Below, one piece after another: positions 34,336 to 43,319 of a stretch of 64,000 nt of DNA. The position numbers were made by a program, and so were the translations under genes. Origin of the DNA: DATHBD01 sp035296325 (GTDB lineage Bacteria; Actinomycetota; Actinomycetes; Mycobacteriales; Micromonosporaceae); the NCBI GenBank assembly GCA_035296325.1, contig DATHBD010000014.1:62001-126000 (forward strand), in the 5' to 3' direction. The first letter of the stretch is position 1; each line of letters opens with the position of its first letter. A model generated the notes under the pieces. That model saw only the letters and a list, made by a program, of their open reading frames with translations, was not told where the DNA came from and did no database searches.

Positions 34336-36048
34336 ATGACGGATGGGGTGACCGACGGGGCGGGTGGGATGAACGGCGGATTTGTGCGGGATGTGATGTT
34401 GATGGGCCGCGGCCAGGAGCGGTCGGCTTTCGGCGGGCGGCGTCCGCGGAAGCTGGCGACGATCCGCAGAGGTGCGCGCCCGTTGGCATACTCTGCCGTC
34501 GTCTGCACCCTGCTCTGCTCAGTCCTCGCCGGGCGAGCGTCCGCCGAACCGGGCGGCGTCAGCGTCCCGGACCCTGGCGTACGACCAGTGGCGGCAGGTG
34601 CGCTCGCCGCCCCCGGCACCGGCACCGCCACCGGCGCGGTCACGCCGGTCGGCCTGCCGGGTGCCCCGCCCGTGCTCGGCCCGCTCGCGCTTCAGATCAC
34701 GGCTGAGCAGCGCGCCGTGGCGTCGCTCGGCGAGCAGCTCAAGAAGGCGGAGCTCGACCTCACCGCTGCCACCGAGGCCACCGAAGAGGCGAAGACCCGC
34801 CTGGAGGAGGCCGAGGAGCGCCTGTCCGGCCTGCGTGGAGAGGCCAACGAGGCCGCCACCGATGCCTACAAGCGGGCCACCGCGCTGGGGCCGTACGGCT
34901 CGTACGCCGACACGCTGCGCAAGCTCTCCGTGCTGGCTCCCGGCATGGGGACCCAGCCGGGCGGTCCGGAAACGGCGTATGAGCTGCTCCGGACGGAACA
35001 GGCCGAGCAGGCCGCCCGGGAGGCGCGCGACGCGGCGCAGACCAAAGAAACGACGATCCGCACCCAGCGCGACGCCGTGAAGCAGTCGTTCGACCAGCGC
35101 ACCGCCGCACTCAACGACCTGATCACCCGGAACGCCGTCCAGTTGCCGCAGATCGAAGCGGAGCGCGACGCCTACGAGGCGGCCCTCGGCGGACCGAACC
35201 AGGGCGGACCGAACCAGGGCGGATTGGGCGCTGCCGGGCCGCATGCCAACACGATCAACATCGACGGCATGTCCGCCCACCCGAAGGCGCTGGTGGCGAG
35301 GGACTTCGCGCTGGGTGCGGTCGGCTTGCCGTACCTCTGGGCCGCCGAGGGCCCGCGTGAGTACGACTGCTCCGGACTGATGTGGGCGGCCTACCGTCGA
35401 GCGGGGCACACGCTGCCCCGGGTGGCGGCCGATCAGTACCACCGGTACCGCAGCACAGCGGCGATCAACCCGACCCGCGTCACCCCGGGTGATCTGCTCC
35501 TCCCCGGCGACATGGTGTTCTTCGGCGACAAGCGGGACTGGCGGTCCATCCACCACGTCGGCATGTACGTCGGCGGCGGTCAGATGGTGCACGCCCCCCG
35601 GGCTGGCCTGACGGTTCGGGTCTCCCCGGTCTGGTGGTCGGAGTTGTACGGCGCGGTCCGCATCTTCCCAGCCGTACCCGGGCCGGCTGCGCCGCTGCCG
35701 CCGAACCCCGTCCCGCCGTTGGTCGCCCCCTCGGTGCCGCCGTGGAGCTCCCCGACCGCGACGCCACCGGCGACCCCGCCGACGACGCCGCCGACGACCC
35801 CGCCGACGGAGACCCCGTCGACGCCGCCGACGACCCCGCCGACGGAGACGCCGCCGACGGCCCCGCCCACGACCCCGCCCGCGAGACCCACGGAGAGCCC
35901 GTCTGCAGAACCGCCGCCGTCGGAGAACCCGTCGCAGCCACCGTCCCCCGAGCCCTCGGTCGTCCCATCACCGGAGCCGCCGTCATCGCCGCCGGAGTCC
36001 CCACCGGCGAGCGGCTCCGCTGGGCCCAGCCCGTCGCCCGGGTCGTAA
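34336..36048 (+). CDS. Secreted NlpC/P60 peptidoglycan hydrolase with coiled-coil and Pro/Thr-rich tail
   Basis: This 570-residue exported cell-wall hydrolase has a signal peptide at about residues 48-70, after an unusually long N-terminus, so a later start is possible. A coiled-coil region spans about 120-285. The NlpC/P60 domain covers about 310-440, with catalytic Cys345 in YDCSGL and histidines at about 406-407 and 419. The enzyme should cleave stem-peptide bonds in peptidoglycan. The last ~130 residues are Pro/Thr/Ser/Glu repeats of the TPPTTPP type, encoded by short tandem DNA repeats. The layout resembles RipA-like enzymes, in which the coiled coil restrains activity. Confidence 0.9.
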   Translation: MTDGVTDGAGGMNGGFVRDVMLMGRGQERSAFGGRRPRKLATIRRGARPLAYSAVVCTLLCSVLAGRASAEPGGVSVPDPGVRPVAAGALAAPGTGTATGAVTPVGLPGAPPVLGPLALQITAEQRAVASLGEQLKKAELDLTAATEATEEAKTRLEEAEERLSGLRGEANEAATDAYKRATALGPYGSYADTLRKLSVLAPGMGTQPGGPETAYELLRTEQAEQAAREARDAAQTKETTIRTQRDAVKQSFDQRTAALNDLITRNAVQLPQIEAERDAYEAALGGPNQGGPNQGGLGAAGPHANTINIDGMSAHPKALVARDFALGAVGLPYLWAAEGPREYDCSGLMWAAYRRAGHTLPRVAADQYHRYRSTAAINPTRVTPGDLLLPGDMVFFGDKRDWRSIHHVGMYVGGGQMVHAPRAGLTVRVSPVWWSELYGAVRIFPAVPGPAAPLPPNPVPPLVAPSVPPWSSPTATPPATPPTTPPTTPPTETPSTPPTTPPTETPPTAPPTTPPARPTESPSAEPPPSENPSQPPSPEPSVVPSPEPPSSPPESPPASGSAGPSPSPGS

Positions 36049-36132
36049 CATCTGCCAGCGCACTGCAGTGCCCATCTGTCCCTGGGATGTGGCACGGTAG
36101 TGCCAGACGCGGTGGATGCGTGGAGGCAGACC

Positions 36133-37989
36133 ATGAACGACCCATATCCGGCCACATGTCACAGGTGCCGTCAGCCGGTGCCCCTCGGCGCGGCAGTCTG
36201 CCCATCGTGTGGCGCGTCCACGTCGTCGGGCCATCCAGGACCGGTCCACGAGGGTATGCCGACGCCGTACGAACCGCCCCCCGCACCGCCGTCGATCTAT
36301 GAGCTCTGGCCAGGGCTGGCCCGTGGCGCAACGTCCCGGGTCGGCGGCTCCGGCGGGGCGATCCAGCCGATCATGGCGCCAGAGTCCGAGGTTCCGCCGC
36401 TGCCCAGCCGCGTTCCACGACCGAACGCCCCGCTGTCCCCGTGGGACGGTTTCGCCAAGGCGTGGGAGGGCAAGCCTGATCAGGCAGAGCAGCCCAGCCC
36501 TGTGACCGGGTCAGCCTCCAGCGCGGGATCATCACCACAGTCACCGGCAATGGCACCCGCACCGGCACCGGGCGGGCCGGAGCAGAGCGCGCGCGCCGCC
36601 GACCCGACGGGCGCCGACCGGTCCGGGGCGGTGTCTGCGGCCGGGCAAGCCGCGCTCGCTCCGACCAACGGCCGGCCCGGCGTCCCCGGCACGCCGCGGG
36701 GCACCCGGGCCAACGCCAGGGTGCGCGGCGCCGCGGCGGTCACCGCCGAAGAGGCCGCGGCGGCCCGCATCGCGGCGGCACCGACGGTGTACCGGGCCGG
36801 CGGCGGAGTCGTCGGGCTCGATGCGTTCGCCGGTACCGCGGACCCGTACTCCGCGCGCACCCCTGAGCCGCGCTCAGGCCAAGCCGTCCCACCCGAACTC
36901 CGCTCGCCCGAGCCCCGCTCGCCCGAGCCCCGCTCACCCGAACTCCGCTCGTCCGAGCCCCGCTCACCCGAACACCGCTCACCCGAGCCCCGCTCGCCTG
37001 AGCCACAGCCGCGGCCGCTGAACCCGCCGGAGCCGCTGGCACCGCCGCCGGAGCCATCCCCGCCGCCGGAGCCTTCGCCGCCGCCCGCGCCCCGCCCGCC
37101 CGATCCCGTGCCCCCTGCGCCGGAGCCCTCGCCGTTTCCAGCGCCGTTCCCCGCACCACCGGGCCCGGGCCCGGGCCGACCGGGGCCGGCGCCGCAGCCT
37201 CCCGGCCCACCGCAACCCGAGCCGCAGCCACTACCGCCGCCCTACCCGCCGGCGCCCGCACCCCCGTTCCCCGTGCCGATGTCCCGTCAGCCCCAGGCCG
37301 ACCTGCAACCGGACCCCGGGCCCGAGCCGGCATCGCTCGGCTGGGGCGCGCCCGCCTCTGCTCCGCCGGTGCCGCGCCAACCCATGTCCCGACCCCTTCC
37401 GGCCAGCCAACCGATAGCCGGGCAACCCTTCCCGAGACCGCTGACCCCACCCGAGCCGGTCCGGCCGGAAGCCGCTTCGGCTCCGGTCATCCCCGCACAG
37501 CGGATTCCCGGGCAGTCGTTCGAGTCACAGCCGATACCCCCGGAGCCGGTCTCGGCGCAGCCAAGCTCGGCGCCGCCCGGTTTCACACTGCCTGGCCCGG
37601 CGCCGCGACCGTTTGGATCCGGGACTGTCTATCCGTCGACCGGCCGACCACGCACGGTGATCCCCCCGGTGAGCGGGACCCGGTACGGTGACCGCCCCGC
37701 GTCGGACAGCCCGTGGGCTGAACGTCCACAAGGGACGGTGTACGGCGGCGCAGGCGCTCCGCAGCAACTCCCGCGACAACAGGGTTCACTGCCGTTGGAG
37801 ACGTCGGGCTCCCTCACCGGCCACATCCTCAGCCAGGGCTCGGCGGACAACCGTCCGGCCACCCGGTCCGGCACGGGCAAGGTGGTCCTGGTGCTGGTCC
37901 TGATCCTGCTGGTCGTGGCTGCGCTGGTTGCCGTCGGTTTTGCCAACACCCGGCTGCTCGAGGTGATCAAGGACGTGATCAGCGGGTAG
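36133..37989 (+). CDS. Proline-rich zinc-ribbon tail-anchored membrane protein
   Basis: This 618-residue protein begins with a zinc ribbon (Cys9, Cys12, Cys23, Cys26: CHRC...CPSC). Next comes a disordered Pro/Ala/Ser-rich body with Ser-Pro-Glu-Pro-Arg repeats (about residues 255-295) and long Pro/Glu tracts. It ends with one hydrophobic segment (about 588-606) followed by a short tail. A cytoplasmic scaffold anchored at the membrane is the likeliest shape; the function is not recognised. The start ATG 36133 precedes the cysteine pair directly. It lies 84 nt downstream of the NlpC/P60 gene on the same strand, so a cell-envelope role is plausible. Confidence 0.72.
   Translation: MNDPYPATCHRCRQPVPLGAAVCPSCGASTSSGHPGPVHEGMPTPYEPPPAPPSIYELWPGLARGATSRVGGSGGAIQPIMAPESEVPPLPSRVPRPNAPLSPWDGFAKAWEGKPDQAEQPSPVTGSASSAGSSPQSPAMAPAPAPGGPEQSARAADPTGADRSGAVSAAGQAALAPTNGRPGVPGTPRGTRANARVRGAAAVTAEEAAAARIAAAPTVYRAGGGVVGLDAFAGTADPYSARTPEPRSGQAVPPELRSPEPRSPEPRSPELRSSEPRSPEHRSPEPRSPEPQPRPLNPPEPLAPPPEPSPPPEPSPPPAPRPPDPVPPAPEPSPFPAPFPAPPGPGPGRPGPAPQPPGPPQPEPQPLPPPYPPAPAPPFPVPMSRQPQADLQPDPGPEPASLGWGAPASAPPVPRQPMSRPLPASQPIAGQPFPRPLTPPEPVRPEAASAPVIPAQRIPGQSFESQPIPPEPVSAQPSSAPPGFTLPGPAPRPFGSGTVYPSTGRPRTVIPPVSGTRYGDRPASDSPWAERPQGTVYGGAGAPQQLPRQQGSLPLETSGSLTGHILSQGSADNRPATRSGTGKVVLVLVLILLVVAALVAVGFANTRLLEVIKDVISG
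36895..37010. repeat. 15-bp coding tandem repeats in the proline-rich gene
   Basis: About seven imperfect units of the form CGCTC(G/A)CCCGA(G/A)CCC encode Ser-Pro-Glu-(Pro/Leu/His)-Arg. All units stay in frame, consistent with length variation by slippage that preserves the protein. Confidence 0.75.
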
Positions 37990-38145
37990 CGGGCGGCCGT
38001 AGCTTCGCCCCGTGGCGGGCGAGGTAGGATAAATCCACCACTCCCTCATCCTGCCGTGGGTGAGCCGCGCCACGTAAGATCCCCGACCAGCGGGATTTCC
38101 GGCGCGCCGAGTTAACCTTGAGCGTTGCCCACCGGAAGGTTTTAC

Positions 38146-39609
38146 GTGTCGATCGTCGACCCCAGTTCGTTCCCATCGCTGTTCCAGCCCGCCGCATCGG
38201 AGATCACGGCATCGCAGAGCCCGGCACCGGCCCCGATCGAAGCGCCGGATGCCACCACCGCTGCCACGCCGGTGAACGGCTTCGCTGCCCTGGGCCTGCC
38301 TCGCAAGCTGGTTCGGGCGTTGGCTGTCGAAGGGATCACCACCCCGTTCGAGATTCAGACCGCGACGGTGCCGGATGCGCTCGCTGGTCGGGACGTGCTC
38401 GGCAGGGGTCAGACCGGCTCGGGCAAGACCCTCGCCTTCGGGCTCTCGCTGCTCACCCGGCTCTCCCGGTCCGGTCGATCGGCGCCGCGCCACCCCAAGG
38501 CACTGGTGCTCGTGCCGACGCGCGAGCTGGCCATGCAGGTCAACGACGCGCTCACCCCGCTGGGCAAGGCGGTCGGGCTGTTCAGCAAGACGGCGGTCGG
38601 TGGCGTCCCGTACGACAAGCAGATCTGGGCCCTTGACCGGGGCGTTGACGTGCTCGTCGCAACGCCGGGCCGGCTCGGCGACCTGATCCGGCGCGGCGCC
38701 TGCTCGCTGGACTCGGTCGAGGTCACGGTGCTCGACGAGGCCGACCAGATGGCCGACATGGGCTTCCTGCCCGAGGTCACCGAACTGCTCGAACAGACCC
38801 CGGCCGGCAGCCAGCGACTGCTCTTCTCCGCCACCCTGGACAAGGACGTCGATGCGCTGGTCAAGCGCTTCCTGACCGACCCGGTCACGCACTCCGTCGG
38901 GCCGGCCGCGGTGTCGATCGACGCGATGGACCACCACATCCTGCTGGTGCCGCCGCACGACAAGTTCGCCGTGGCAGCCTCCATCGCCGCACGCCCCGGG
39001 CGCACCATGCTCTTCGTCAAGACCCAGCTCGGCGTGGACGAGCTGGTCACCCAGCTGGCGAGCGTCGGCGTCCGCGCCGGCGCCCTGCACGGCGGCAAGA
39101 CCCAGCGGGTGCGCACCCGCACGCTGGCCGAGTTCAAGGAGGGCGGCGTCGACGTGCTGGTGGCGACCGACGTGGCGGCCCGCGGTATCCACGTCGACGG
39201 CGTATCCCTCGTCGTGCACATCGATCCGCCCCGGGACGCCAAGGACTACCTGCACCGGGCCGGGCGCACCGCCCGGGCCGGCGAGTCCGGAACCGTCGTC
39301 ACGCTGGTGATGCCGCGCCAGCGCCGGCGTGCCGCCGAGATGCTCTCCAAGGCCGGCGTCTCGCCGACCGAGGCGCGGGTGAAGGTCGGCGACCCCACGT
39401 TGGTCGCGGTGACCGGAGCCCGGGTGCCCACCGGTGTCCCGGTGCCGGTCCGCACCTTCGACTCCCGCTCGCCCGGCCGCAGCAGCGAGTCCGGTTCCCG
39501 GTACGGCCACGCCGGCCCCAGGCACGAGTTCGGTGAGCGGCGTCCGCCGCGCAACGCCGGCCGGCCGTCGCGCCAGCCCAGGGTCGCGCGGCACCCCGCC
39601 GCCGGCTGA
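38146..39609 (+). CDS. DEAD-box ATP-dependent RNA helicase
   Basis: This 487-residue RNA helicase probably remodels structured RNA or assists ribosome assembly or cold adaptation. Motifs in order are the Q-motif region (FEIQTATVPDAL), motif I GQTGSGKT, Ia PTRELA, Ib TPGR, II DEAD in VLDEADQM, III SAT, and VI HRAGRTARAG. An N-terminal ~45 residues and a basic Arg/Gly/Pro-rich tail (from about 440) flank the core and may bind RNA. GTG 38146 follows GGAAGG at ideal spacing, and a TTG 21 nt upstream was rejected. A 40-bp palindrome lies 51 nt past the stop. Confidence 0.94.
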   Translation: MSIVDPSSFPSLFQPAASEITASQSPAPAPIEAPDATTAATPVNGFAALGLPRKLVRALAVEGITTPFEIQTATVPDALAGRDVLGRGQTGSGKTLAFGLSLLTRLSRSGRSAPRHPKALVLVPTRELAMQVNDALTPLGKAVGLFSKTAVGGVPYDKQIWALDRGVDVLVATPGRLGDLIRRGACSLDSVEVTVLDEADQMADMGFLPEVTELLEQTPAGSQRLLFSATLDKDVDALVKRFLTDPVTHSVGPAAVSIDAMDHHILLVPPHDKFAVAASIAARPGRTMLFVKTQLGVDELVTQLASVGVRAGALHGGKTQRVRTRTLAEFKEGGVDVLVATDVAARGIHVDGVSLVVHIDPPRDAKDYLHRAGRTARAGESGTVVTLVMPRQRRRAAEMLSKAGVSPTEARVKVGDPTLVAVTGARVPTGVPVPVRTFDSRSPGRSSESGSRYGHAGPRHEFGERRPPRNAGRPSRQPRVARHPAAG

Positions 39610-39660
39610 GCTGACCGGCCCGCTCCTCACCTGTAGTTCAAACTCGCCGCGGATAGACCC

Positions 39661-39700
39661 CGTATAGACCTGCTCGCACCGGTGCGAGCAGGTCTATACG
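39661..39700. repeat. 40-bp perfect palindrome, copy 1 of 2
   Basis: The sequence is a perfect inverted repeat with no loop: CGTATAGACC...GGTCTATACG, centred at 39680/39681. It begins 51 nt downstream of the DEAD-box gene. Similarity to the second copy (43540-43579) continues about 30 nt to the right (AGCGGGxAACxACC...GGCCGGGA), so the repeat is larger than the palindrome. A bidirectional terminator is likely; a miniature mobile element is an alternative. Confidence 0.85.
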
Positions 39701-40080
39701 CCGTGCAGCGGGCAACCACCTGGCCGGGATCCGGGTCTCAAGCAAGCCGGCCGGCGGCCGGACGGGTGTGCGACATGCGCGACGTCAACACGCCACAGTG
39801 GACCCCGAGCGTCCATTGTGGATACCGTCCGGGCGGGTCCGCCGGCGGCAGGGGTCGGTCCGGTCCACAGCCCGGACCTGCGGCACGGGAAGGCTCACGG
39901 AAGCCGGCAACCGGGCCTTACCACAGAGAATTTCTCAAGCCACACCTTTTCCGTGTTTGTCGGACACGCCACCCTCACGGTGCTGTAATGGTCGTACGTA
40001 ACAGGAAGGCTTGTACTTGGCGTGGGGTATGGGGCCACACGCCGATTCGTCAAGTCTTCCCCCATGCAAGGAGGCGGCCC
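39701..40080. other. 380-bp non-coding region upstream of bldC
   Basis: No gene is supported here. It starts with the extension of the dispersed palindrome repeat. It should contain the bldC promoter and a long leader. A TGTAAT at about 39984 could be a -10 element, but no well-spaced -35 box was found. AAGGAGG at about 40069-40075 is the bldC ribosome site. Confidence 0.5.
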
Positions 40081-40299
40081 GTGGACACGGGAGATCGCTT
40101 GCTGACTCCGGGCGAAGTCGCCGCGTTGTTTCGCGTGGATCCGAAGACTGTGACCCGTTGGGCCGCGGCCGGAAGGATCAGCAGTATCCGAACGCCAGGA
40201 GGGCATCGTCGCTTCCGGGAGTCCGAGGTACGCGCGCTACTCGAGGGCGAGGGCGCACTCGACGAGGTGCCTAGCTCGAACGGGAACGGTCCGAATTGA
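40081..40299 (+). CDS. bldC: BldC, small MerR-like developmental regulator
   Basis: BldC holds back entry into development in Streptomyces and binds DNA cooperatively at direct repeats. The 72-residue protein has the winged helix-turn-helix LTPGEVAALFRVDPKTVTRWA and the strongly conserved SIRTPGGHRRFRESEVRALL. It lacks the dimerisation and effector domains of MerR proteins, as expected for BldC. GTG 40081 with AAGGAGG upstream gives the family length. A longer frame upstream has no homology. The stop lies inside the convergent ubiX gene (29-bp overlap). Confidence 0.95.
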   Translation: MDTGDRLLTPGEVAALFRVDPKTVTRWAAAGRISSIRTPGGHRRFRESEVRALLEGEGALDEVPSSNGNGPN

Positions 40300-40930
40300 G
40301 TTGACCCGCCCAGCGGGTATAGAGCGTGTGCGGTACACCGGCAGCGTCAAGCACCTTGCCGGCGATGAAATCGATGAGCTGCTGTGCGGAAGCGGCCGCT
40401 CCGGCGCTGTAGAAGCCGGGGCTGGCCGGCAGGACCGTGGCGCCCGCGTCGTGCAGGGCGATCAGATGCTCCAGGTGGCTCCGGGTGACCGGGGTTTCCC
40501 GCGGCACCACCACGACCGGCCGGCGCTCCTTGAGGTTGACCTCGGCGGAGCGCTGCAACAGGTCCTTTGACAGGCCGATGGCGATGCCGGCGCAGGCCGC
40601 CGTGCTGGCCGGGACGATCAACATGCCGTACGCGGGGTACGAACCGCTGCTCGGACCGGCCGCGAGGTCACCCGGCGGCCAGTAGCTCAGGTCCGCTCCG
40701 GCCAGGTCGGTGCCGAGCCACCGGGCGAGATCGTCCTTCCAGTGCGCGTCCCGGAACGGGGCACCCGTCTCATCCAGGATCGTCAACCGGGCCGCCCGGC
40801 TCACCACCAGGTCGACGGCGCAGCCCGCATCCAGCAGCGCCCGCAGCACCGCCGCGGCGTACGGCGTACCGGATGCGCCGGAGACGCCGACGATCCACGG
40901 CCGCCGCGCGCTCACGGGCGGGGCGCTCAC
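40271..40930 (-). CDS. ubiX: UbiX-family flavin prenyltransferase
   Basis: UbiX makes prenylated FMN, the cofactor of UbiD decarboxylases. The 219-residue protein has the family N-terminus VGVSGASGTPYAAAVL, the SKDLLQRSAEV loop, and VVVVPRETP near residue 145. GTG 40930 overlaps the stop of the prenyltransferase gene (GTGA). It is the last gene of ubiD-mqnP-ubiX. Here it should serve the UbiD-type decarboxylase of the late futalosine pathway. Its 3' end overlaps convergent bldC by 29 bp. Confidence 0.93.
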   Translation of the reverse strand: MSAPPVSARRPWIVGVSGASGTPYAAAVLRALLDAGCAVDLVVSRAARLTILDETGAPFRDAHWKDDLARWLGTDLAGADLSYWPPGDLAAGPSSGSYPAYGMLIVPASTAACAGIAIGLSKDLLQRSAEVNLKERRPVVVVPRETPVTRSHLEHLIALHDAGATVLPASPGFYSAGAAASAQQLIDFIAGKVLDAAGVPHTLYTRWAGQLNSDRSRSS

Positions 40931-41862
40931 GGGCGCAGCCCGCCGCGCAGGACGAGGTCGAGCAGCGCGAATGCAAACAACGCGATGCCGACGAACCCGT
41001 TGGCGGTGAAGAACGCGCGGTTCACCCGGGACAGGTCGTCGGGGCGCACGATGGCGTGCTCGTAGGCGAACGCCACCGCGGTGAGCGCCAGGCCGATCCA
41101 CCAGAGCCAGCCGAGCCCCACCAGCACGCCGAACCAGACGAACAGCGCAAACGTCACCACGTGCGCGACGGTCGACGCGTGCAGGGCGAACGGGATGCCG
41201 AAGCGCGCCGGCACCGAGTGCACGCCGATTTCCCGGTCCACCGACGCGTCCTGGCACGCGTAGATCAGGTCGAAGCCGCCGATCCACAGCCCCACGCCGA
41301 TCGCGAGCACCCATGCCGGCCCGGATCCGGCGAGCGTGCCGGTCACCGCGAGCCAGCCGCCCATCGGCCCGACCATCTGCGCGACGGCCAGCACCGCGTG
41401 CGGCCAGTTGGTGAAGCGCTTGGCGTACGGGTAGGCGACCAGTGGCACCACGGCGAGCGGCGCGAGGATCAGGCACAGCGGGTTGAGCAGCGCCGCCGCC
41501 CCGGCGAAGACGGCCAACGCCACCGCCGCGCCGGTCCAGGCCGTGCCGACACTCACCGCGCCGGTGACCAGTTCGCGCCCGGCGGTACGGGGATTGCGCG
41601 CGTCGATGTGCCGGTCGATGATCCGGTTGACCGCCATGGCGAAGGTGCGCGCCCCGACCATCGCGATCGTGATCAGCAGCAGATCGAGCCAGCGCACCCC
41701 GGGGGCCTCGCCGGGCCCCGCCGCGAGGCGCATCGCCACGAGCGCGGCGAGGTACGCGAAGGGCAGCGCGAAGACCGAGTGCTCGATCGCGACCAGGCGC
41801 AGAAACGCCGGCACGCCCCGCCGGGCCGGCGCTCCCGGCGCGGTCACCGCCTGCGCGCTCAT
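40927..41862 (-). CDS. mqnP: UbiA-family prenyltransferase, probable MqnP
   Basis: This 311-residue membrane prenyltransferase has about eight or nine membrane segments. The two aspartate-rich motifs are NRIIDRHIDARNPRTAGRE (about residue 79) and YACQDASVDREIGVHS (about 204), which bind prenyl diphosphate and magnesium. In the futalosine pathway this protein attaches the polyprenyl tail to 1,4-dihydroxy-6-naphthoate. The company of ubiD and ubiX and of mqnA, mqnC and mqnE elsewhere in the window supports MqnP rather than ubiquinone UbiA. It is coupled to both neighbours by ATGA and GTGA overlaps. Confidence 0.9.
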   Translation of the reverse strand: MSAQAVTAPGAPARRGVPAFLRLVAIEHSVFALPFAYLAALVAMRLAAGPGEAPGVRWLDLLLITIAMVGARTFAMAVNRIIDRHIDARNPRTAGRELVTGAVSVGTAWTGAAVALAVFAGAAALLNPLCLILAPLAVVPLVAYPYAKRFTNWPHAVLAVAQMVGPMGGWLAVTGTLAGSGPAWVLAIGVGLWIGGFDLIYACQDASVDREIGVHSVPARFGIPFALHASTVAHVVTFALFVWFGVLVGLGWLWWIGLALTAVAFAYEHAIVRPDDLSRVNRAFFTANGFVGIALFAFALLDLVLRGGLRP

Positions 41863-43319
41863 CGGAAGCCGTACTCGCGCCAGCGGCTCTCCACCTTGGC
41901 CGCGACGTCACGGGACATCACCGCGGCGGCCGGCCACCCGCGGTGGTAGCCCTCGGTGGGCAGCTTGCGGGTGGCGTCGATGCCGGCCTTGCCGCCCCAG
42001 AACTGTTGGTACGACGCGTGGTCCAGGTGATCGACCGGGCCCTCGGTGACCAGCAGGTCCCGCGCGTAGTCCACGTTGCCGAAGGCCCGGAACGCCACCT
42101 CGGCGTAGTCGTGCACATCGCAGTCGTCGTCCACCACGACGATCAGCTTGGTGAGCGAGAGCAGGTGCGCACCCCAGATGGCATTCATCACCTTCTGTGC
42201 GTGCTTCGGGAACCGCTTGGCGATGGAGACCACGAGGCAGTTGTGGAAGACGCCCGGCTCGGGCAGGTCGTAGTCCACGATGTCCGGAATCATCATCTTG
42301 ATCAGTGGCAGGAAGATGCGCTCGGTCGCCTTGCCCAGCGGGCCGTCCTCCTGCGGCGGCTGGGACGTGACGATGGAGTGGTAGACCGGGTTGCGCTGCG
42401 TCGTCATGCACTCGATGTGCAGCACCGGGAACGGCTCCACCGGCGTATAGAACCCGGTGTGGTCGCCGAACGGGCCCTCCGGGTGGCGTTCCCCCGGCTC
42501 CACGTACCCCTCGAGCACGATCTGGGCGTGCGCCGGCACCTGCAGCGGCACGGTGAGGCAGTCGACCATCTCCACCCGTTCCCCGCGCAGAAATCCGGCG
42601 AACAGGTACTCGTCGATGTCGGACGGGAGCGGTGCCGTCGCGGCGTAGCTGACGATCGGGTCGCAGCCGATGGCGACCGCGACCGGGAGCCGCTCGCCGC
42701 GACGTTCGGCGATGGCGTGGTGGGCGGTGGAGTCCTTGTGGATCTGCCAGTGCATGCCCAGCGTGGTCGGGCTGTGCTGCTGCAGGCGGTACAGCCCGAG
42801 GTTGCGCTTGCCGCTCTCCGGGTGCCGGGTGTGGGTCAGGCCGTAGTTGTGGAAGATCCCGCCGTCCTCCGGCCAGACCTGCAGCCCGGGGAGCCGGTTG
42901 AGGTCGACCTCGTCGCCCTTGTAGACGACCTCCTGACAGGGAGCGCCCTTCACCCGCTTCGGCGGCACCGACTTGAGCTGCAGCAACTTGCCCAGCCCGT
43001 CCCGGATGCCGGACCAGCCGACCGGCAGTTCCGGCTTGATCAGCTCGCCGATCCGGTCGCCGATCTCCTCCACGTTGTTGACGCCGAGCGCCATCGCCAT
43101 CCGCTTCGTCGATCCGAAAATGTTGATCGCGACCGGCATGTCGCCCCTGGTGGGGCGCTCGAAGAGCAGCGCCGGGCCGCGGGTGCGGACGGTGCGGTTG
43201 ACGATCTCGCTCAGTTCCAGGGTCGGGTCGACCGGGACGGTGACCCGGTGCAACTCGCCGGCCCGTTCCAGGGCGGTGAGGAAGTCCTTGAGATCCGGGT
43301 ACGGAAAGCCGTGCGCCAT
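41859..43319 (-). CDS. ubiD: UbiD-family decarboxylase of the menaquinone pathway (MqnL-like)
   Basis: This 486-residue prenylated-FMN-dependent decarboxylase should remove the carboxyl group from the prenylated naphthoate. The conserved ERHPEGPFGDHTGFY segment holds a key glutamate and metal-binding region, and INIFGSTKRMAMALG and the HNYGLTHTRHPESG block are typical. The ATG at 43319 was taken because the longer frame upstream encodes low-complexity sequence. It is first in ubiD-mqnP-ubiX, with a 4-base overlap to mqnP. Members are highly similar across ubiquinone and menaquinone routes, so substrate assignment depends on context. Confidence 0.92.
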   Translation of the reverse strand: MAHGFPYPDLKDFLTALERAGELHRVTVPVDPTLELSEIVNRTVRTRGPALLFERPTRGDMPVAINIFGSTKRMAMALGVNNVEEIGDRIGELIKPELPVGWSGIRDGLGKLLQLKSVPPKRVKGAPCQEVVYKGDEVDLNRLPGLQVWPEDGGIFHNYGLTHTRHPESGKRNLGLYRLQQHSPTTLGMHWQIHKDSTAHHAIAERRGERLPVAVAIGCDPIVSYAATAPLPSDIDEYLFAGFLRGERVEMVDCLTVPLQVPAHAQIVLEGYVEPGERHPEGPFGDHTGFYTPVEPFPVLHIECMTTQRNPVYHSIVTSQPPQEDGPLGKATERIFLPLIKMMIPDIVDYDLPEPGVFHNCLVVSIAKRFPKHAQKVMNAIWGAHLLSLTKLIVVVDDDCDVHDYAEVAFRAFGNVDYARDLLVTEGPVDHLDHASYQQFWGGKAGIDATRKLPTEGYHRGWPAAAVMSRDVAAKVESRWREYGFR

